From positions 1 to 64,000 of the forward strand of contig NZ_BMTT01000011.1 in NCBI RefSeq assembly GCF_014649815.1: DNA of 64,000 nucleotides. The letters run 5' to 3'. The notes below the pieces were generated by a model, which ran no database searches, had not been told where the DNA came from, and was given only the letters and a program-made list of their open reading frames with translations. The stretch comes from Streptomyces mutabilis (lineage in GTDB: Bacteria; Actinomycetota; Actinomycetes; Streptomycetales; Streptomycetaceae). Shown piece after piece: positions 56,110 to 64,000 of this stretch. Each line of letters begins with the position of its first letter. Positions within the stretch are counted from its first letter, which is position 1. Made by a program: the position numbers and the translations under genes.

Positions 56110-57512
56110 GAGGGGTGCTCCGTGGGCGTGCCGACGTTCTTGCGCAGGGCGCGTTCGACGCGGTCGGCGAGGCCCTGCGCCTCGTGGCCGAGGCCGGCCT
56201 GGGCGGGGGCCGAGGTGGCGCCGGTTTCCATGGCCTCCTCGGCGGGCTCGGGTTCGTCGACGGTGCGTCCGTCGGCCCAGCCGGAGACGGCGTAGACGAC
56301 GACGGGGGCGTCGGTGAGGACGGAGACGGTCCACGAGGCCCGCTGCGGCGCGCCGAATCCGGCGGCGACGCTGTCCTCGGCGGCGTACGGCAGGGGCATG
56401 AGGTCCGTGCGGCGGCCCAGGTCCTCCTTCTCGAACCGGCCGGCCAGTGCGGTCATGGCGGCGGCGTCGGCCTTGGCGAAGAGCAGGCCGACGGTGGTGA
56501 CGTGGCTCCGGGTGGCGTCGGCGTAGGTGGCGCGTACCAGGCGTGCGCAGCCGACCGGGTCGAGGACCTTGGCCAGCAGCGGGTCGAACGCGCCCGCGCA
56601 GTCGCTGTCCGGGGCGACGGCGACCCGGGTCCAGGTGCGGTCGGCGCCACCGGGTCCGGCGCCGTGCCCCCGGACGGTGGGCGGGAAGAGCTGGTCGACC
56701 GGCACGCTGTGCCACAGGTCCCCGGCCGCGGTGAACGCGCTGTGCGCGCCGTCGTCCCCGGAGTCCCCGGCGAGCCAGCTGCCGGTGACGGCACCGGTGA
56801 CCAGTCCCAGCCCGAGCACGAGGCAGACGGCCGCGGCCGTGGCCTGTGGCCGCCCGCGCCCGCCGAGCGAACGCGGCCGGGCGAGTCCGTCGTACCCCTC
56901 GGGCTGCCCGAACGACACCCGGGGGGCGTTGCCCGAGGCGGTGGGGGCGGTCGGGGCAGCCCAGGACAGCGCGGGGTGGGGGGCGGTGGCGGTGTCCACC
57001 GGGCGGGACGCCGGCCTCGGTGTTCCGGCGGGCGCCGGGGCGGGTGCGGGTGACCGCTCCGAGTCGGGCTCCGTTGGGATCGGCCGGAGGCGCCTGGTCG
57101 TCTCGGAGGCTCTTTCCGCGGGTGCGGCGGGGCGCCGGGGTGGCGTCTCGGGGACGGCGGGTGCCCGCGGGGGCCGGGCGGGCGTTCCGGGGTCGACGGG
57201 TGCGGACCCGCCGGTATGTGGCGCCGCCGGGCGCTCCGGCCGCGGCCTGCCGCTCTCACCCGGAAGCTCTGGGCCGACGGTCTCCTTGCCGACGGTCTCC
57301 GGGCCGTCGGTCGTCTCCTGGCCGACGCTCGGCGGGACGTCCGGGAAGCGGGCGGAGGCCCGGGGCGGCGGGGGCGTCTGTGCCGGAGGCGGCGTCCCGG
57401 GGCGCGGCGGGGTGCCCGGGCGGGGCGGATTCGCGGGGGCGGACGGTGCCGTGGGTCCGGGTGGTACGGCGGGGCGTGGGGGCTGGGAGGCGCGGCGCGC
57501 TTCCGTGCTCAT
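56106..57512 (-). CDS. Pro-rich single-span membrane protein coupled to mycosin
   Basis: The 468-residue protein has a long disordered Pro/Ala/Arg-rich cytoplasmic region (residues 1-215), one membrane span (about 222-244, AAAVCLVLGLGLVTGAVTG) and an extracytoplasmic domain of about 215 residues with two Cys (DSDCAGAFDPLLAKVLDPVG, GCARLVRATYADATRSH) that may form a disulfide. I do not recognise the outer domain. The GTGA overlap with the mycosin gene implies joint function at the membrane. ATG 57512 has a GGGGGG tract upstream. Confidence 0.82.
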   Translation of the reverse strand: MSTEARRASQPPRPAVPPGPTAPSAPANPPRPGTPPRPGTPPPAQTPPPPRASARFPDVPPSVGQETTDGPETVGKETVGPELPGESGRPRPERPAAPHTGGSAPVDPGTPARPPRAPAVPETPPRRPAAPAERASETTRRLRPIPTEPDSERSPAPAPAPAGTPRPASRPVDTATAPHPALSWAAPTAPTASGNAPRVSFGQPEGYDGLARPRSLGGRGRPQATAAAVCLVLGLGLVTGAVTGSWLAGDSGDDGAHSAFTAAGDLWHSVPVDQLFPPTVRGHGAGPGGADRTWTRVAVAPDSDCAGAFDPLLAKVLDPVGCARLVRATYADATRSHVTTVGLLFAKADAAAMTALAGRFEKEDLGRRTDLMPLPYAAEDSVAAGFGAPQRASWTVSVLTDAPVVVYAVSGWADGRTVDEPEPAEEAMETGATSAPAQAGLGHEAQGLADRVERALRKNVGTPTEHPS

Positions 57513-57797
57513 GCACCCCCCGTTCCCTCGGGCCCGGGCCGCTTCTCCGGCGCGGGCCGGTGATGTGGTCTCCTGCCCCGGCCCGGCGCGGAACGGTCCG
57601 TCCCGGGCACGCTTACCCGCACGGGAGGATCCCCATCCGGCGCGGAGCCCGGAGCCCCGGCCGCCGGGGTCGTCCCGCCGTGCGTGCGCGTCACTCTACG
57701 GCGTGACCCCGCCCGGCGGGGAACCAGTCCGCGCGCCCGTGGCATTGGCCCGGAACGTCCCCTACCCTGCGGTAATCCTGTCTGGCAGGCTGCGGTC

Positions 57798-59000
57798 ATG
57801 ACTGCGCGCGCCGCTGACCGGGCCCGTTACGACCGGGCCACCGCCCATCTGGACGCCCCCGTGGCGATCGTGGACCTGGAGGCCTTCGACGCGAACGCCG
57901 ACGACCTGCTCCGCCGGGCCGGCGGGAAGCCGATCCGGATCGCCAGCAAGTCCGTACGCTGCCGTGCACTCCTCGAACGGGCCCTGACACGGGACGGCTT
58001 CGCGGGCCTCATGTCGTTCACACTGGCCGAGTCCCTGTGGCTGGCGCGCTCCGGTTTCGAGGACGTGCTGCTCGCCTATCCGTCGGCCGACCGCGCCCGG
58101 TACGCCGAGCTGACCGCCGACCCCAAGCTCGCCGCGGCCGTCACCGTGATGATCGACGACCCGGCGCAGCTCGACCTGATCGACGCGGCGCGCGACGGTG
58201 GCCGGGAAGTCGTGCGGGTCTGCCTGGAGTTGGACACCTCGCTGAAGCTGTTCGGCGGGCGGGTGCGGGTCGGGGCCCGGCGCTCCCCGCTGCACTCCCC
58301 CGCCCAGGTCGCCGACCTGGCCCGTGCGGTGGCCCGCCGGCCGGGGTTCGAGGTCGTCGGCATCATGGCGTACGAGGGGCATGTGGCCGGTGTCGGGGAC
58401 GCGTTGGCCGGCCGACCGCTGCGGTCTCGCGCCGTGCGGCTGATGCAGGCCGCGGCCCGCCGCGAGCTGGCCGAGCGGCGCGCGGCGGTGGTGCGTGCGG
58501 TCCGGGCCGTGGTGCCCGGCCTGGAGTTCGTCAACGGCGGTGGCACGGGCAGCGTGCAGCACACCGCCGCGGAGGAGGCGGTCACGGAGATCGCCGCCGG
58601 GTCGGGACTGTACGTGCCGCGACTGTTCGACAACTACACGTCGTTCCGGGGCCGTCCGGCGGCCCTGTTCGCCCAGCCCGTCGTACGGCGCCCGGGAGTC
58701 GGAGTGGTGACCGTGCTCGGCGGGGGCTACCCGGCCTCCGGTGCGGCCGGCAGGGACCGGCTGCCGATGCCCTACCTCCCCGAGGGGCTGCGCTACGACC
58801 CCCAGGAGGGCGCCGGCGAGGTGCAGACGCCGCTGCTCGGCACGCCCGCCGACGATCTGCTCATCGGCGACAAGGTGTGGTTCCGGCACGCCAAGGCCGG
58901 CGAGCTGTGCGAGCGGTTCGACGCCCTGCACCTGGTGGAGGGGGACGCGGTGACGGCGACGGTGCCGACGTACCGGGGCGAGGGCCACGCCTTCCTGTAG
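57798..59000 (+). CDS. Alanine-racemase-fold amino acid deaminase/aldolase
   Basis: The 400-residue PLP enzyme belongs to the D-threonine aldolase / D-serine dehydratase-like group. PLP Lys lies in KPIRIASKSVRC (about residue 50), followed by barrel blocks VRVCLELDTSLKLFGGRVRV, EVVGIMAYEGHVAGVGD and FVNGGGTGSVQHT. The C-terminal metal-binding domain contains DKVWFRHAKAGELCERFDAL, with His and Cys as likely zinc ligands. The precise substrate is not clear. ATG 57798 is not preceded by a strong ribosome site. It is divergent from the mycosin operon. Confidence 0.88.
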   Translation: MTARAADRARYDRATAHLDAPVAIVDLEAFDANADDLLRRAGGKPIRIASKSVRCRALLERALTRDGFAGLMSFTLAESLWLARSGFEDVLLAYPSADRARYAELTADPKLAAAVTVMIDDPAQLDLIDAARDGGREVVRVCLELDTSLKLFGGRVRVGARRSPLHSPAQVADLARAVARRPGFEVVGIMAYEGHVAGVGDALAGRPLRSRAVRLMQAAARRELAERRAAVVRAVRAVVPGLEFVNGGGTGSVQHTAAEEAVTEIAAGSGLYVPRLFDNYTSFRGRPAALFAQPVVRRPGVGVVTVLGGGYPASGAAGRDRLPMPYLPEGLRYDPQEGAGEVQTPLLGTPADDLLIGDKVWFRHAKAGELCERFDALHLVEGDAVTATVPTYRGEGHAFL

Positions 59001-59014
59001 CGCGGCCCTGCGGC

Positions 59015-59974
59015 TCAGTCCGTCGGTCCGATGCCGCTGCCCACGCCGCCGCCCGTGTCCGCGTCGCCGGCGGGGCGAATGCCGTCGGTGATCTCGTCCA
59101 TCGTGGCGAGCGGTGGTCCCTCCTCGCCCGCGTCGAAGACGTAGCGGACGACGATCGGGGACTCGGTGCCGACGGTGGAGGGGAAGACCAGCGACTGCAC
59201 GTAGCCGCCGGGGCCCTCGGCCGTCGTCACCCGCCAGCGGACGTAGTACCCGGCGCGTCCGGCGACCGCGACCGGGCCGGCCCCGACCCGCTCGCGGGAC
59301 TCGATGCCGCCGAAGGGTTTGTCGCCGACCGGGTCGCGGTCGTAGGCGTCGTCGGCCGCGTCCTCGATGTCCTGCTCCGCGAGCGCCTTCGGGGAGGACT
59401 CGGCGTTGCCCGTGACGGTGCGGGAGATGACCAGGCCGTGTCGGCAGACGCCGCCGTCGCCGGGGCAGTCGTAGGTGCCTTCGGTGGTCATCATGACGTC
59501 GTCCTCGGCCATGTGCTGGGGCCTCACCCAGCCGTCCGGCAGCGGGAAGGTGATGCCGTTGAGCGGGTCCTCGACCACGGCCGGGGCGTCCGCGGAGGGT
59601 TGCGAGGGAATCGGTGCGGTGCTCACCGGTGCCGGGCCGGTGGCGGGGGACGAGACCGGCGGGTTCTGCGTCCCGGGTGTGCCGCCGTCGTCCTCGCCCA
59701 GGAGGAGGACACCGGTGACGATCGCCGAGACCAGCACGGCCCCGGCGGTGGTGAGGGCGACCGCTTTCGCACGGCCGTTACCACCGGCCGGGCGACACTG
59801 CCCGGGGCCGGCCGCGTAGGGCGGCAGGGGCGACGGCGGCGGCGCTTGGGGGGCCGCGTACCCGGCGGCACCGGGCACCCGCCGGTGCTCCGTCCAGGCC
59901 GCTCCGTCCCACCAGCGTTCCTGGTGCGGGGCCGACGGATCGGGGTACCAGCCGGACGGCGGCGTCATGCTCAT
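59015..59974 (-). CDS. DUF2510 single-span membrane protein
   Basis: The 319-residue protein starts with a DUF2510 motif (PPSGWYPDPSAPHQERWWDG, AAWTEHRR), a Pro-rich linker, one membrane span (about residues 72-92, ALTTAGAVLVSAIVTGVLLL) and an outer domain of about 220 residues. The outer part has two Cys in YDCPGDGGVCRHGLV that may pair. The layout is widespread in Streptomyces and of unknown function. It ends 14 bases from the convergent PLP enzyme gene. TACAGT just upstream may be its -10. Confidence 0.85.
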   Translation of the reverse strand: MSMTPPSGWYPDPSAPHQERWWDGAAWTEHRRVPGAAGYAAPQAPPPSPLPPYAAGPGQCRPAGGNGRAKAVALTTAGAVLVSAIVTGVLLLGEDDGGTPGTQNPPVSSPATGPAPVSTAPIPSQPSADAPAVVEDPLNGITFPLPDGWVRPQHMAEDDVMMTTEGTYDCPGDGGVCRHGLVISRTVTGNAESSPKALAEQDIEDAADDAYDRDPVGDKPFGGIESRERVGAGPVAVAGRAGYYVRWRVTTAEGPGGYVQSLVFPSTVGTESPIVVRYVFDAGEEGPPLATMDEITDGIRPAGDADTGGGVGSGIGPTD

Positions 59975-60005
59975 CCCGGCACTGTAGGACGCCGCCCGCG
60001 CCCGG

Positions 60006-60788
60006 CTACAGCGGTGTGACGTACGCCCCGGAAATGCCGCCGTCCACCAGGAAGTCGGTGGCGTTCACGAAGGAGGAGTCGTCGCTGGCCAGGAAGGCGA
60101 CGGCCGCGGCGATCTCCTCCGCCTCGGCGAACCGGCCGAGCGGGATGTGCACGAGGCGGCGCGCGGCCCGCTCCGGGTCCTTGGCGAACAGCTCCTGCAG
60201 CAGGGGGGTGTTGACCGGGCCGGGGCACAGGGAGTTGACGCGGATGCCTTCCCGCGCGAACTGCACGCCCAGCTCCCGGGACATGGCGAGGACGCCGCCC
60301 TTGGAGGCGGTGTACGAGATCTGGCTGGTGGCGGCGCCCATCCGCGCGACGAAGGACGCGGTGTTGATGATCGAGCCCCTGCCCTGGCGCCGCATGTAGG
60401 GGATGGCGGCCTTGCAGCACAGGTAGACGGAGGTGAGGTTGACCTCCTGGACTCGCTTCCACGCCTCCAGGCCGGTCTCCAGGATGGAGTCGTCGTCCGG
60501 CGGCGAGATGCCCGCGTTGTTGAACGCGACGTCGACGCTGCCGTAGGTGTCGTACGCCGTCCGGAACAGCGCCTCCACCTGCTCCGGGTCGGTGACGTCG
60601 GTCTCGACGAAGGTGCCGCCGGTCTCCTCGGCCGCCGCCTTGCCCCGGGTCTCGTCCACGTCGCCGCAGACGACGTGGGCACCTTCGGAGGCGAGCCGGC
60701 GGGCGGTCGCGAGGCCGATGCCGCTGCCCGCTCCGGTGACGACGGCGGTACGGTCCACGAGCCTGCGGCAGACGATGTCTTCGCTCAC
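60006..60788 (-). CDS. SDR-family oxidoreductase of the glnA4-like operon
   Basis: The 260-residue classical SDR has TGAGSGIGLATAR (cofactor), NNAG, catalytic Ser region NTASFVARMGAATSQ, YTASKGG (Tyr/Lys) and a GGISGAYVTPL tail. An acidic residue after the second strand (CGDVDETRGK) points to NAD. Its GTG overlaps the upstream aldehyde dehydrogenase stop as GTGA. It is third in the glnA4-like operon and probably oxidises an alcohol or reduces an aldehyde in polyamine or ethanolamine breakdown. Confidence 0.93.
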   Translation of the reverse strand: MSEDIVCRRLVDRTAVVTGAGSGIGLATARRLASEGAHVVCGDVDETRGKAAAEETGGTFVETDVTDPEQVEALFRTAYDTYGSVDVAFNNAGISPPDDDSILETGLEAWKRVQEVNLTSVYLCCKAAIPYMRRQGRGSIINTASFVARMGAATSQISYTASKGGVLAMSRELGVQFAREGIRVNSLCPGPVNTPLLQELFAKDPERAARRLVHIPLGRFAEAEEIAAAVAFLASDDSSFVNATDFLVDGGISGAYVTPL

Positions 60789-62194
60789 TGTGCGGGGTCC
60801 TCCGTGCTCGACGGGATGTCACTGATGAAGACGTTCTTGGTCTGAGTGAAGGCGGTCAGCGCGTCCGGCCCCAGTTCCCGGCCGAGGCCCGACTGCTTGA
60901 AGCCGCCGAACGGCGTCCAGTAGCGGACGCTGGAGTGGGAGTTGACCGACAGGTTCCCGGCACGCACCGCGCTCGACACGCGCAGGGCGCGGCCGACGTC
61001 CCGGGTCCACAGCGAGCCGGACAGGCCGTAGTCGGTGGCGTTGGCCAGGCGCACCGCGTCGGCCTCGTCGTCGAAGGGCAGGACGACGGCGACGGGCCCG
61101 AAGACCTCCTCGACGGCCACGGGCGCGTGCGCGTCGACACCGATGAGGACGGTGGGCGGGAACCAGAACCCGGGCCCGTCCTCGGGTGCCTTGCCGCGGA
61201 TGCCGTCGGCGTCGTCGGGGACGTAGGAGCGGACGCGGTCCAGCTGGGCGCGGGAGATGAGCGGGCCCATGTCGGTGCCCTCGTCGGCCGGGTCGCCGAC
61301 GCGGACCGACTCGATCGCGGGGGCCAGGAGGGCGAGGAAGCGGTCGTACACCGTGCGCTGGACGAGGATGCGGGTGCGGGCGCAGCAGTCCTGGCCGGAG
61401 TTGTCCAGGAAGGACATGGGGGTGGCGGCCGCGGCTGCCTCCAGGTCGGCGTCGGCGAAGACGATGTTGGGGCTCTTGCCGCCGAGTTCGAGGGTGACGG
61501 GCTTGAGGAGGGCCGCGCCCTTGGCGGCCACCCGCCGGCCCACGGCCGTCGACCCGGTGAAGACGATCTTCGCGACGCCCGGGTGCTCGACCAGCGCGTC
61601 GCCCGCGACCGGCCCGCGTCCCGGCAGTACCTGGAACAGTCCGTCGGGAAGACCTGCCTCCAAGGCGAGTTCGGCCAGGCGCAGCGCGGTCAGCGGGGTC
61701 GTCTCGGCGGGCTTGAGGAGGACCGCGTTGCCCGACGCCAGCGCCGGTGCCGTGCCCCAGGCCGCGATCGGCATCGGGAAGTTCCAGGGGGCGATGACGC
61801 CGACCACGCCGAGCGGTTCGAGGAACGTCACGTCCAGGCCGCCGGCGACCGGGATCTGCCGGCCGGTGAGCCGCTCCACTCCCCCGGCGGCGTAGTCGAG
61901 CAGGTCGCGGACGTTACCGGCCTCCCAGCGGGCGTTGCCGAGGGTGTGCCCGGCCTCCGTGACCTCCAGCCGGGCCAGTTCCTCCAGGTGGTCGTCGACG
62001 GCGGCGGCGAAGCGGCGCAGCAGCCGGGCGCGGTCACCGGGAGCGAGGGCGGCCCAGGCGGTCTGCGCCCGCGCGGCCCGTGCGACGGCGGCGTCCACCT
62101 CGGCCGCGGAGGCGGCGGGGACGGTGGCGACGACCTCTTCGGTGGCGGGGTTCAGGACCCGCAGTTCGTGCGGCTCATGGGGCGAGTGGGTCAA
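60785..62194 (-). CDS. Aldehyde dehydrogenase (gamma-glutamyl aldehyde type, inferred)
   Basis: The 469-residue enzyme has the ALDH core: VIAPWNFPMPIAAWGTAPAL, VFTGSTAVGRRVA, LELGGKSPNIVF (catalytic Glu) and SGQDCCARTR (catalytic Cys near residue 270). The TTG start at 62194 has GAGG six bases upstream and lies seven bases after the glnA-type stop. In such operons it oxidises the aldehyde made from a gamma-glutamylated amine. The substrate assignment is from context. Confidence 0.93.
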   Translation of the reverse strand: MTHSPHEPHELRVLNPATEEVVATVPAASAAEVDAAVARAARAQTAWAALAPGDRARLLRRFAAAVDDHLEELARLEVTEAGHTLGNARWEAGNVRDLLDYAAGGVERLTGRQIPVAGGLDVTFLEPLGVVGVIAPWNFPMPIAAWGTAPALASGNAVLLKPAETTPLTALRLAELALEAGLPDGLFQVLPGRGPVAGDALVEHPGVAKIVFTGSTAVGRRVAAKGAALLKPVTLELGGKSPNIVFADADLEAAAAATPMSFLDNSGQDCCARTRILVQRTVYDRFLALLAPAIESVRVGDPADEGTDMGPLISRAQLDRVRSYVPDDADGIRGKAPEDGPGFWFPPTVLIGVDAHAPVAVEEVFGPVAVVLPFDDEADAVRLANATDYGLSGSLWTRDVGRALRVSSAVRAGNLSVNSHSSVRYWTPFGGFKQSGLGRELGPDALTAFTQTKNVFISDIPSSTEDPAQ

Positions 62195-62201
62195 GGGGGC
62201 C

Positions 62202-63563
62202 TCACATGCGTTCGAAGGAGCGGCGCAGTTCCCAGTCGGTGACGGCGGCGTCGTAGGCGTCGAGTTCGACGCGGGCCATGTTGCGGTAGTGGGCGACGAC
62301 CTCGTCCCCGAAGGCGGCCTTGGCGAGGGCGCTGTTCTCCCACAGCTCGGCGGCCTCGCGCAGCGTGGTGGGGACGTGTTCGAAGTGGGCGGCGTAGGCG
62401 TTGCCGGGGCAGGGCTCGGGCAGCTCCAGCCGCTGTTCGAGGCCGTGCAGGCCGGCCGCTACCATGCCGGCCACCGCGAGGTACGGGTTGACGTCGCCGC
62501 CGGGGAGCCGGTTCTCGAAGCGCAGCGAGCGGCCGTGGCCGACGACCCGCAGGGCGCAGGTGCGGTTGTCGTGGCCCCAGGCGACGGCGGTCGGGGCGAA
62601 GGAGCCGGGCTGGAAGCGCTTGTAGGAGTTGATGTGCGGGGCGTAGAGGAGGGAGAACTCGCGCAACGCCACGAGTTGTCCGGCGAGGAAGTGCCGCATG
62701 ACCTCGGACATGCCGGGGCCGTCGGCCATGACGCTGTGTCCGTCGGCGTCGGCGAGGGAGAGGTGGATGTGGCAGGAGTTGCCCTCACGTTCGTTGTACT
62801 TGGCCATGAAGGTGAGGGACATGCCCTCCTGGGCGGCGATCTCCTTGGCGCCGGTCTTGTAGACCGCGTGCTGGTCGCAGGTGACCAGGGCCTCGTCGTA
62901 GCGGAAGGCGATCTCGTGCTGGCCGGGGTTGCACTCGCCCTTGGCCGACTCGACGGTGAGACCGGCGCCGGCCATCTCGTTGCGGATGCGGCGCAGCAGG
63001 GGTTCGACGCGGCCGGTGCCGAGGACGGAGTAGTCGACGTTGTACTGGTTGGCCGGGGTCAGGCCGCGGTAGTTCGCGTCCCAGGCCTGTTCGTAGGTGT
63101 CGCGGAAGACGATGAACTCCAGCTCGGTGCCGGCCTGCACGGTGAGGCCGTGTTCGGCGAGGCGCTCCAGCTGGCGGCGCAGGATCCGGCGGGGCGCGGC
63201 GAGCACCGGGGAGCCGTCCTCCCAGGCCAGGTCGGCGACGGCCAGCGCGGTGCCCTCGTGCCACGGCAGGCGGCGCAGGGTGGCCAGGTCGGCGTGCATC
63301 GCGAAGTCGCCGTAGCCGCGGTCCCAGGAGGACATCGCGTAGCCGTCGACGGTGTTCATGTCGGCGTCGACGGCGAGCAGGTAGTTGCAGCCCTCGGTGC
63401 CGTGCCGGAGGACCTCGTCGAGGAAGAAGCGCGCGGCGAACCGCTTGCCCTGGAGGCGTCCCTGCATGTCCGGGAAGGCCAGGACGACGGTGTCGATGTC
63501 ACCGGCGGCGACGAGCGCGTGCAGTTCCTCGACCGCGAGCGGGGGTGTGCGGTCTGCTGCCAC
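62202..63563 (-). CDS. glnA4: Glutamine-synthetase-like gamma-glutamylamide ligase (GlnA4-like)
   Basis: The 453-residue protein is a type I GS homologue. It keeps the ATP-grasp-like glutamine synthetase blocks (GTELEFIVF, ESAKGECNPGQHEIAFRYDE, FMAKYNEREGNSCHIHLSL, SYKRFQPGSFAP, RFENRLPGGDVNPYLAVAG) but not the usual GS ammonia-site context. S. coelicolor GlnA4 (SCO1613 from memory) makes gamma-glutamylethanolamide rather than glutamine, and the same neighbours occur here, so that role is inferred. GTG 63563 has GGAGG eight bases upstream. It heads the operon with ALDH and SDR, divergent from a FadR-type regulator. Confidence 0.88.
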   Translation of the reverse strand: MAADRTPPLAVEELHALVAAGDIDTVVLAFPDMQGRLQGKRFAARFFLDEVLRHGTEGCNYLLAVDADMNTVDGYAMSSWDRGYGDFAMHADLATLRRLPWHEGTALAVADLAWEDGSPVLAAPRRILRRQLERLAEHGLTVQAGTELEFIVFRDTYEQAWDANYRGLTPANQYNVDYSVLGTGRVEPLLRRIRNEMAGAGLTVESAKGECNPGQHEIAFRYDEALVTCDQHAVYKTGAKEIAAQEGMSLTFMAKYNEREGNSCHIHLSLADADGHSVMADGPGMSEVMRHFLAGQLVALREFSLLYAPHINSYKRFQPGSFAPTAVAWGHDNRTCALRVVGHGRSLRFENRLPGGDVNPYLAVAGMVAAGLHGLEQRLELPEPCPGNAYAAHFEHVPTTLREAAELWENSALAKAAFGDEVVAHYRNMARVELDAYDAAVTDWELRRSFERM

Positions 63564-63636
63564 GGGGGGAGCCTCCTTCGGCCGGGAGCCATAAGGTATT
63601 GCCGGAGACCATTGCTTGGAAAGGGGGCGCGGCCGC
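63564..63636. promoter_or_regulatory. Divergent control region glnA4-like / FadR-type regulator
   Basis: Only 73 bases separate the genes. TACCTT (63598-63593, minus) is a plausible -10 for the glnA4-like gene. The segment 63592-63620 is AT-richer and holds TATTG and CATTG half-sites, as expected for a GntR-type operator. The assignment is tentative. Confidence 0.4.
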
Positions 63637-64000
63637 ATGCCGGAGGAAGGCCCGGGGAGCGTGCCGGACCGGCTCGCGCCGGTGCTGCGGCCGGTGCGGG
63701 CCGGCAACGGGTTCGAGGAGGCGCTGGAGCAGATCCTCCAGGTCGTCAGGCTGGGCCTGGTGTCCGGTGGTGAGCGGCTGCCCGCCGAGCGGGAGCTGGC
63801 GGAACGGCTGGGGATCAGCCGGGTGACGCTGCGGGAGGTGCTGCGGGTGCTCCAGGACCAGGGGCTGGTGGAGGCGCGGCGGGGGCGTTACGGCGGGACG
63901 TTCGTGCTGGCGCGGGCGGACGCGGGCGGTGAGGGCGAACTGCGGCGCCGGGTCGCCGGGGTCGACCTCGAGGACGTACTGCGCTTCCGGGAGGTGCTGG
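63637..64000 (+). CDS. GntR/FadR-type regulator, truncated by window end (EpuRII-like)
   Basis: The first 121 residues are visible; the gene runs off the window. The winged HTH is at about residues 35-95: ERLPAERELAERLGISRVTL, REVLRVLQDQGLVEARRGR. An FCD-type ligand domain appears to begin at the end (VAGVDLEDVLRFREVL). It is divergent from the glnA4-like operon, and from memory the S. coelicolor homologue (SCO1614, EpuRII) represses glnA4. AAGGGGG lies upstream of ATG 63637 at a long spacing. Confidence 0.88.
   Translation, partial: MPEEGPGSVPDRLAPVLRPVRAGNGFEEALEQILQVVRLGLVSGGERLPAERELAERLGISRVTLREVLRVLQDQGLVEARRGRYGGTFVLARADAGGEGELRRRVAGVDLEDVLRFREVL

Overview
The window is high-GC DNA with the gene style of a Streptomyces chromosome arm-proximal core region: strong purine-rich ribosome binding sites, GTG and TTG starts, GTGA/ATGA operon overlaps, Tat signals, ARG-box control of arginine genes, a Ser/Thr kinase with a single membrane span, and a type VII mycosin-like protease. 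From memory (not a search) the gene order resembles the S. coelicolor interval around SCO1550-SCO1614, so the source is probably a Streptomyces close to that species.

Layout. 1-650: two identical tRNA-Val(GAC) genes, terminators and a 60-residue membrane protein. 1241-2737: Ser/Thr kinase. 2977-11102 (minus): an rRNA/tRNA methyltransferase and a cobalamin block (CobA-type fusion, a very large BluB-CobT fusion, CobL). 11219-15000: an acetyltransferase and the metNIQ methionine importer, preceded by a Cys/Met leader peptide with an attenuator-like hairpin pair. 15336-19514: small membrane proteins, acetyltransferase, sigma-like factor, Tat-exported glycerophosphodiesterase, PlsC acyltransferase. 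19622-22768: TetR/MFS efflux pair with a clear operator, and an aldo-keto reductase. 22850-31953: argH and the argCJBDR operon, both with near-consensus promoters overlapped by ARG boxes; between them lie a PNPOx-fold protein, a secreted YkuD-like protein and a ferric-reductase/ApbE chimera. 32049-37624: a frameshifted small ORF, a double SUKH protein, a secreted GH51 arabinofuranosidase, a DUF6314 protein and an internally deleted IS1182-like element. 37625-44405: degenerate histidine phosphatase, a decayed acetyltransferase, a MocR regulator divergent from an EamA exporter with overlapping start codons, DUF1918, a secreted GHL10 hydrolase, hydroxybutyryl-CoA dehydrogenase and a broken HTH regulator. 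44856-52337 (minus): translation block pheST, an orphan histidine kinase, a TrmH-type methyltransferase, rplT, rpmI, infC with an ATC start and an attenuator in its leader. 52724-59974: DUF1844, SseB, serine hydrolase, mycosin plus membrane partner, alanine-racemase-fold enzyme, DUF2510 protein. 60006-64000: glnA4-like synthetase, aldehyde dehydrogenase and SDR in one operon, divergent from a FadR-type regulator cut by the window edge; this resembles the ethanolamine (gamma-glutamylethanolamide) locus.

Functionally, the window is mostly housekeeping: cofactor, amino acid and translation genes. The unusual parts are regulatory (met leader, infC leader, ten-base repeat array, divergent leaderless pair) and structural (giant BluB-CobT, fre-ApbE chimera, a decay hotspot at 36.6-38.7 kb). 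I saw no CRISPR array, prophage or biosynthetic gene cluster.
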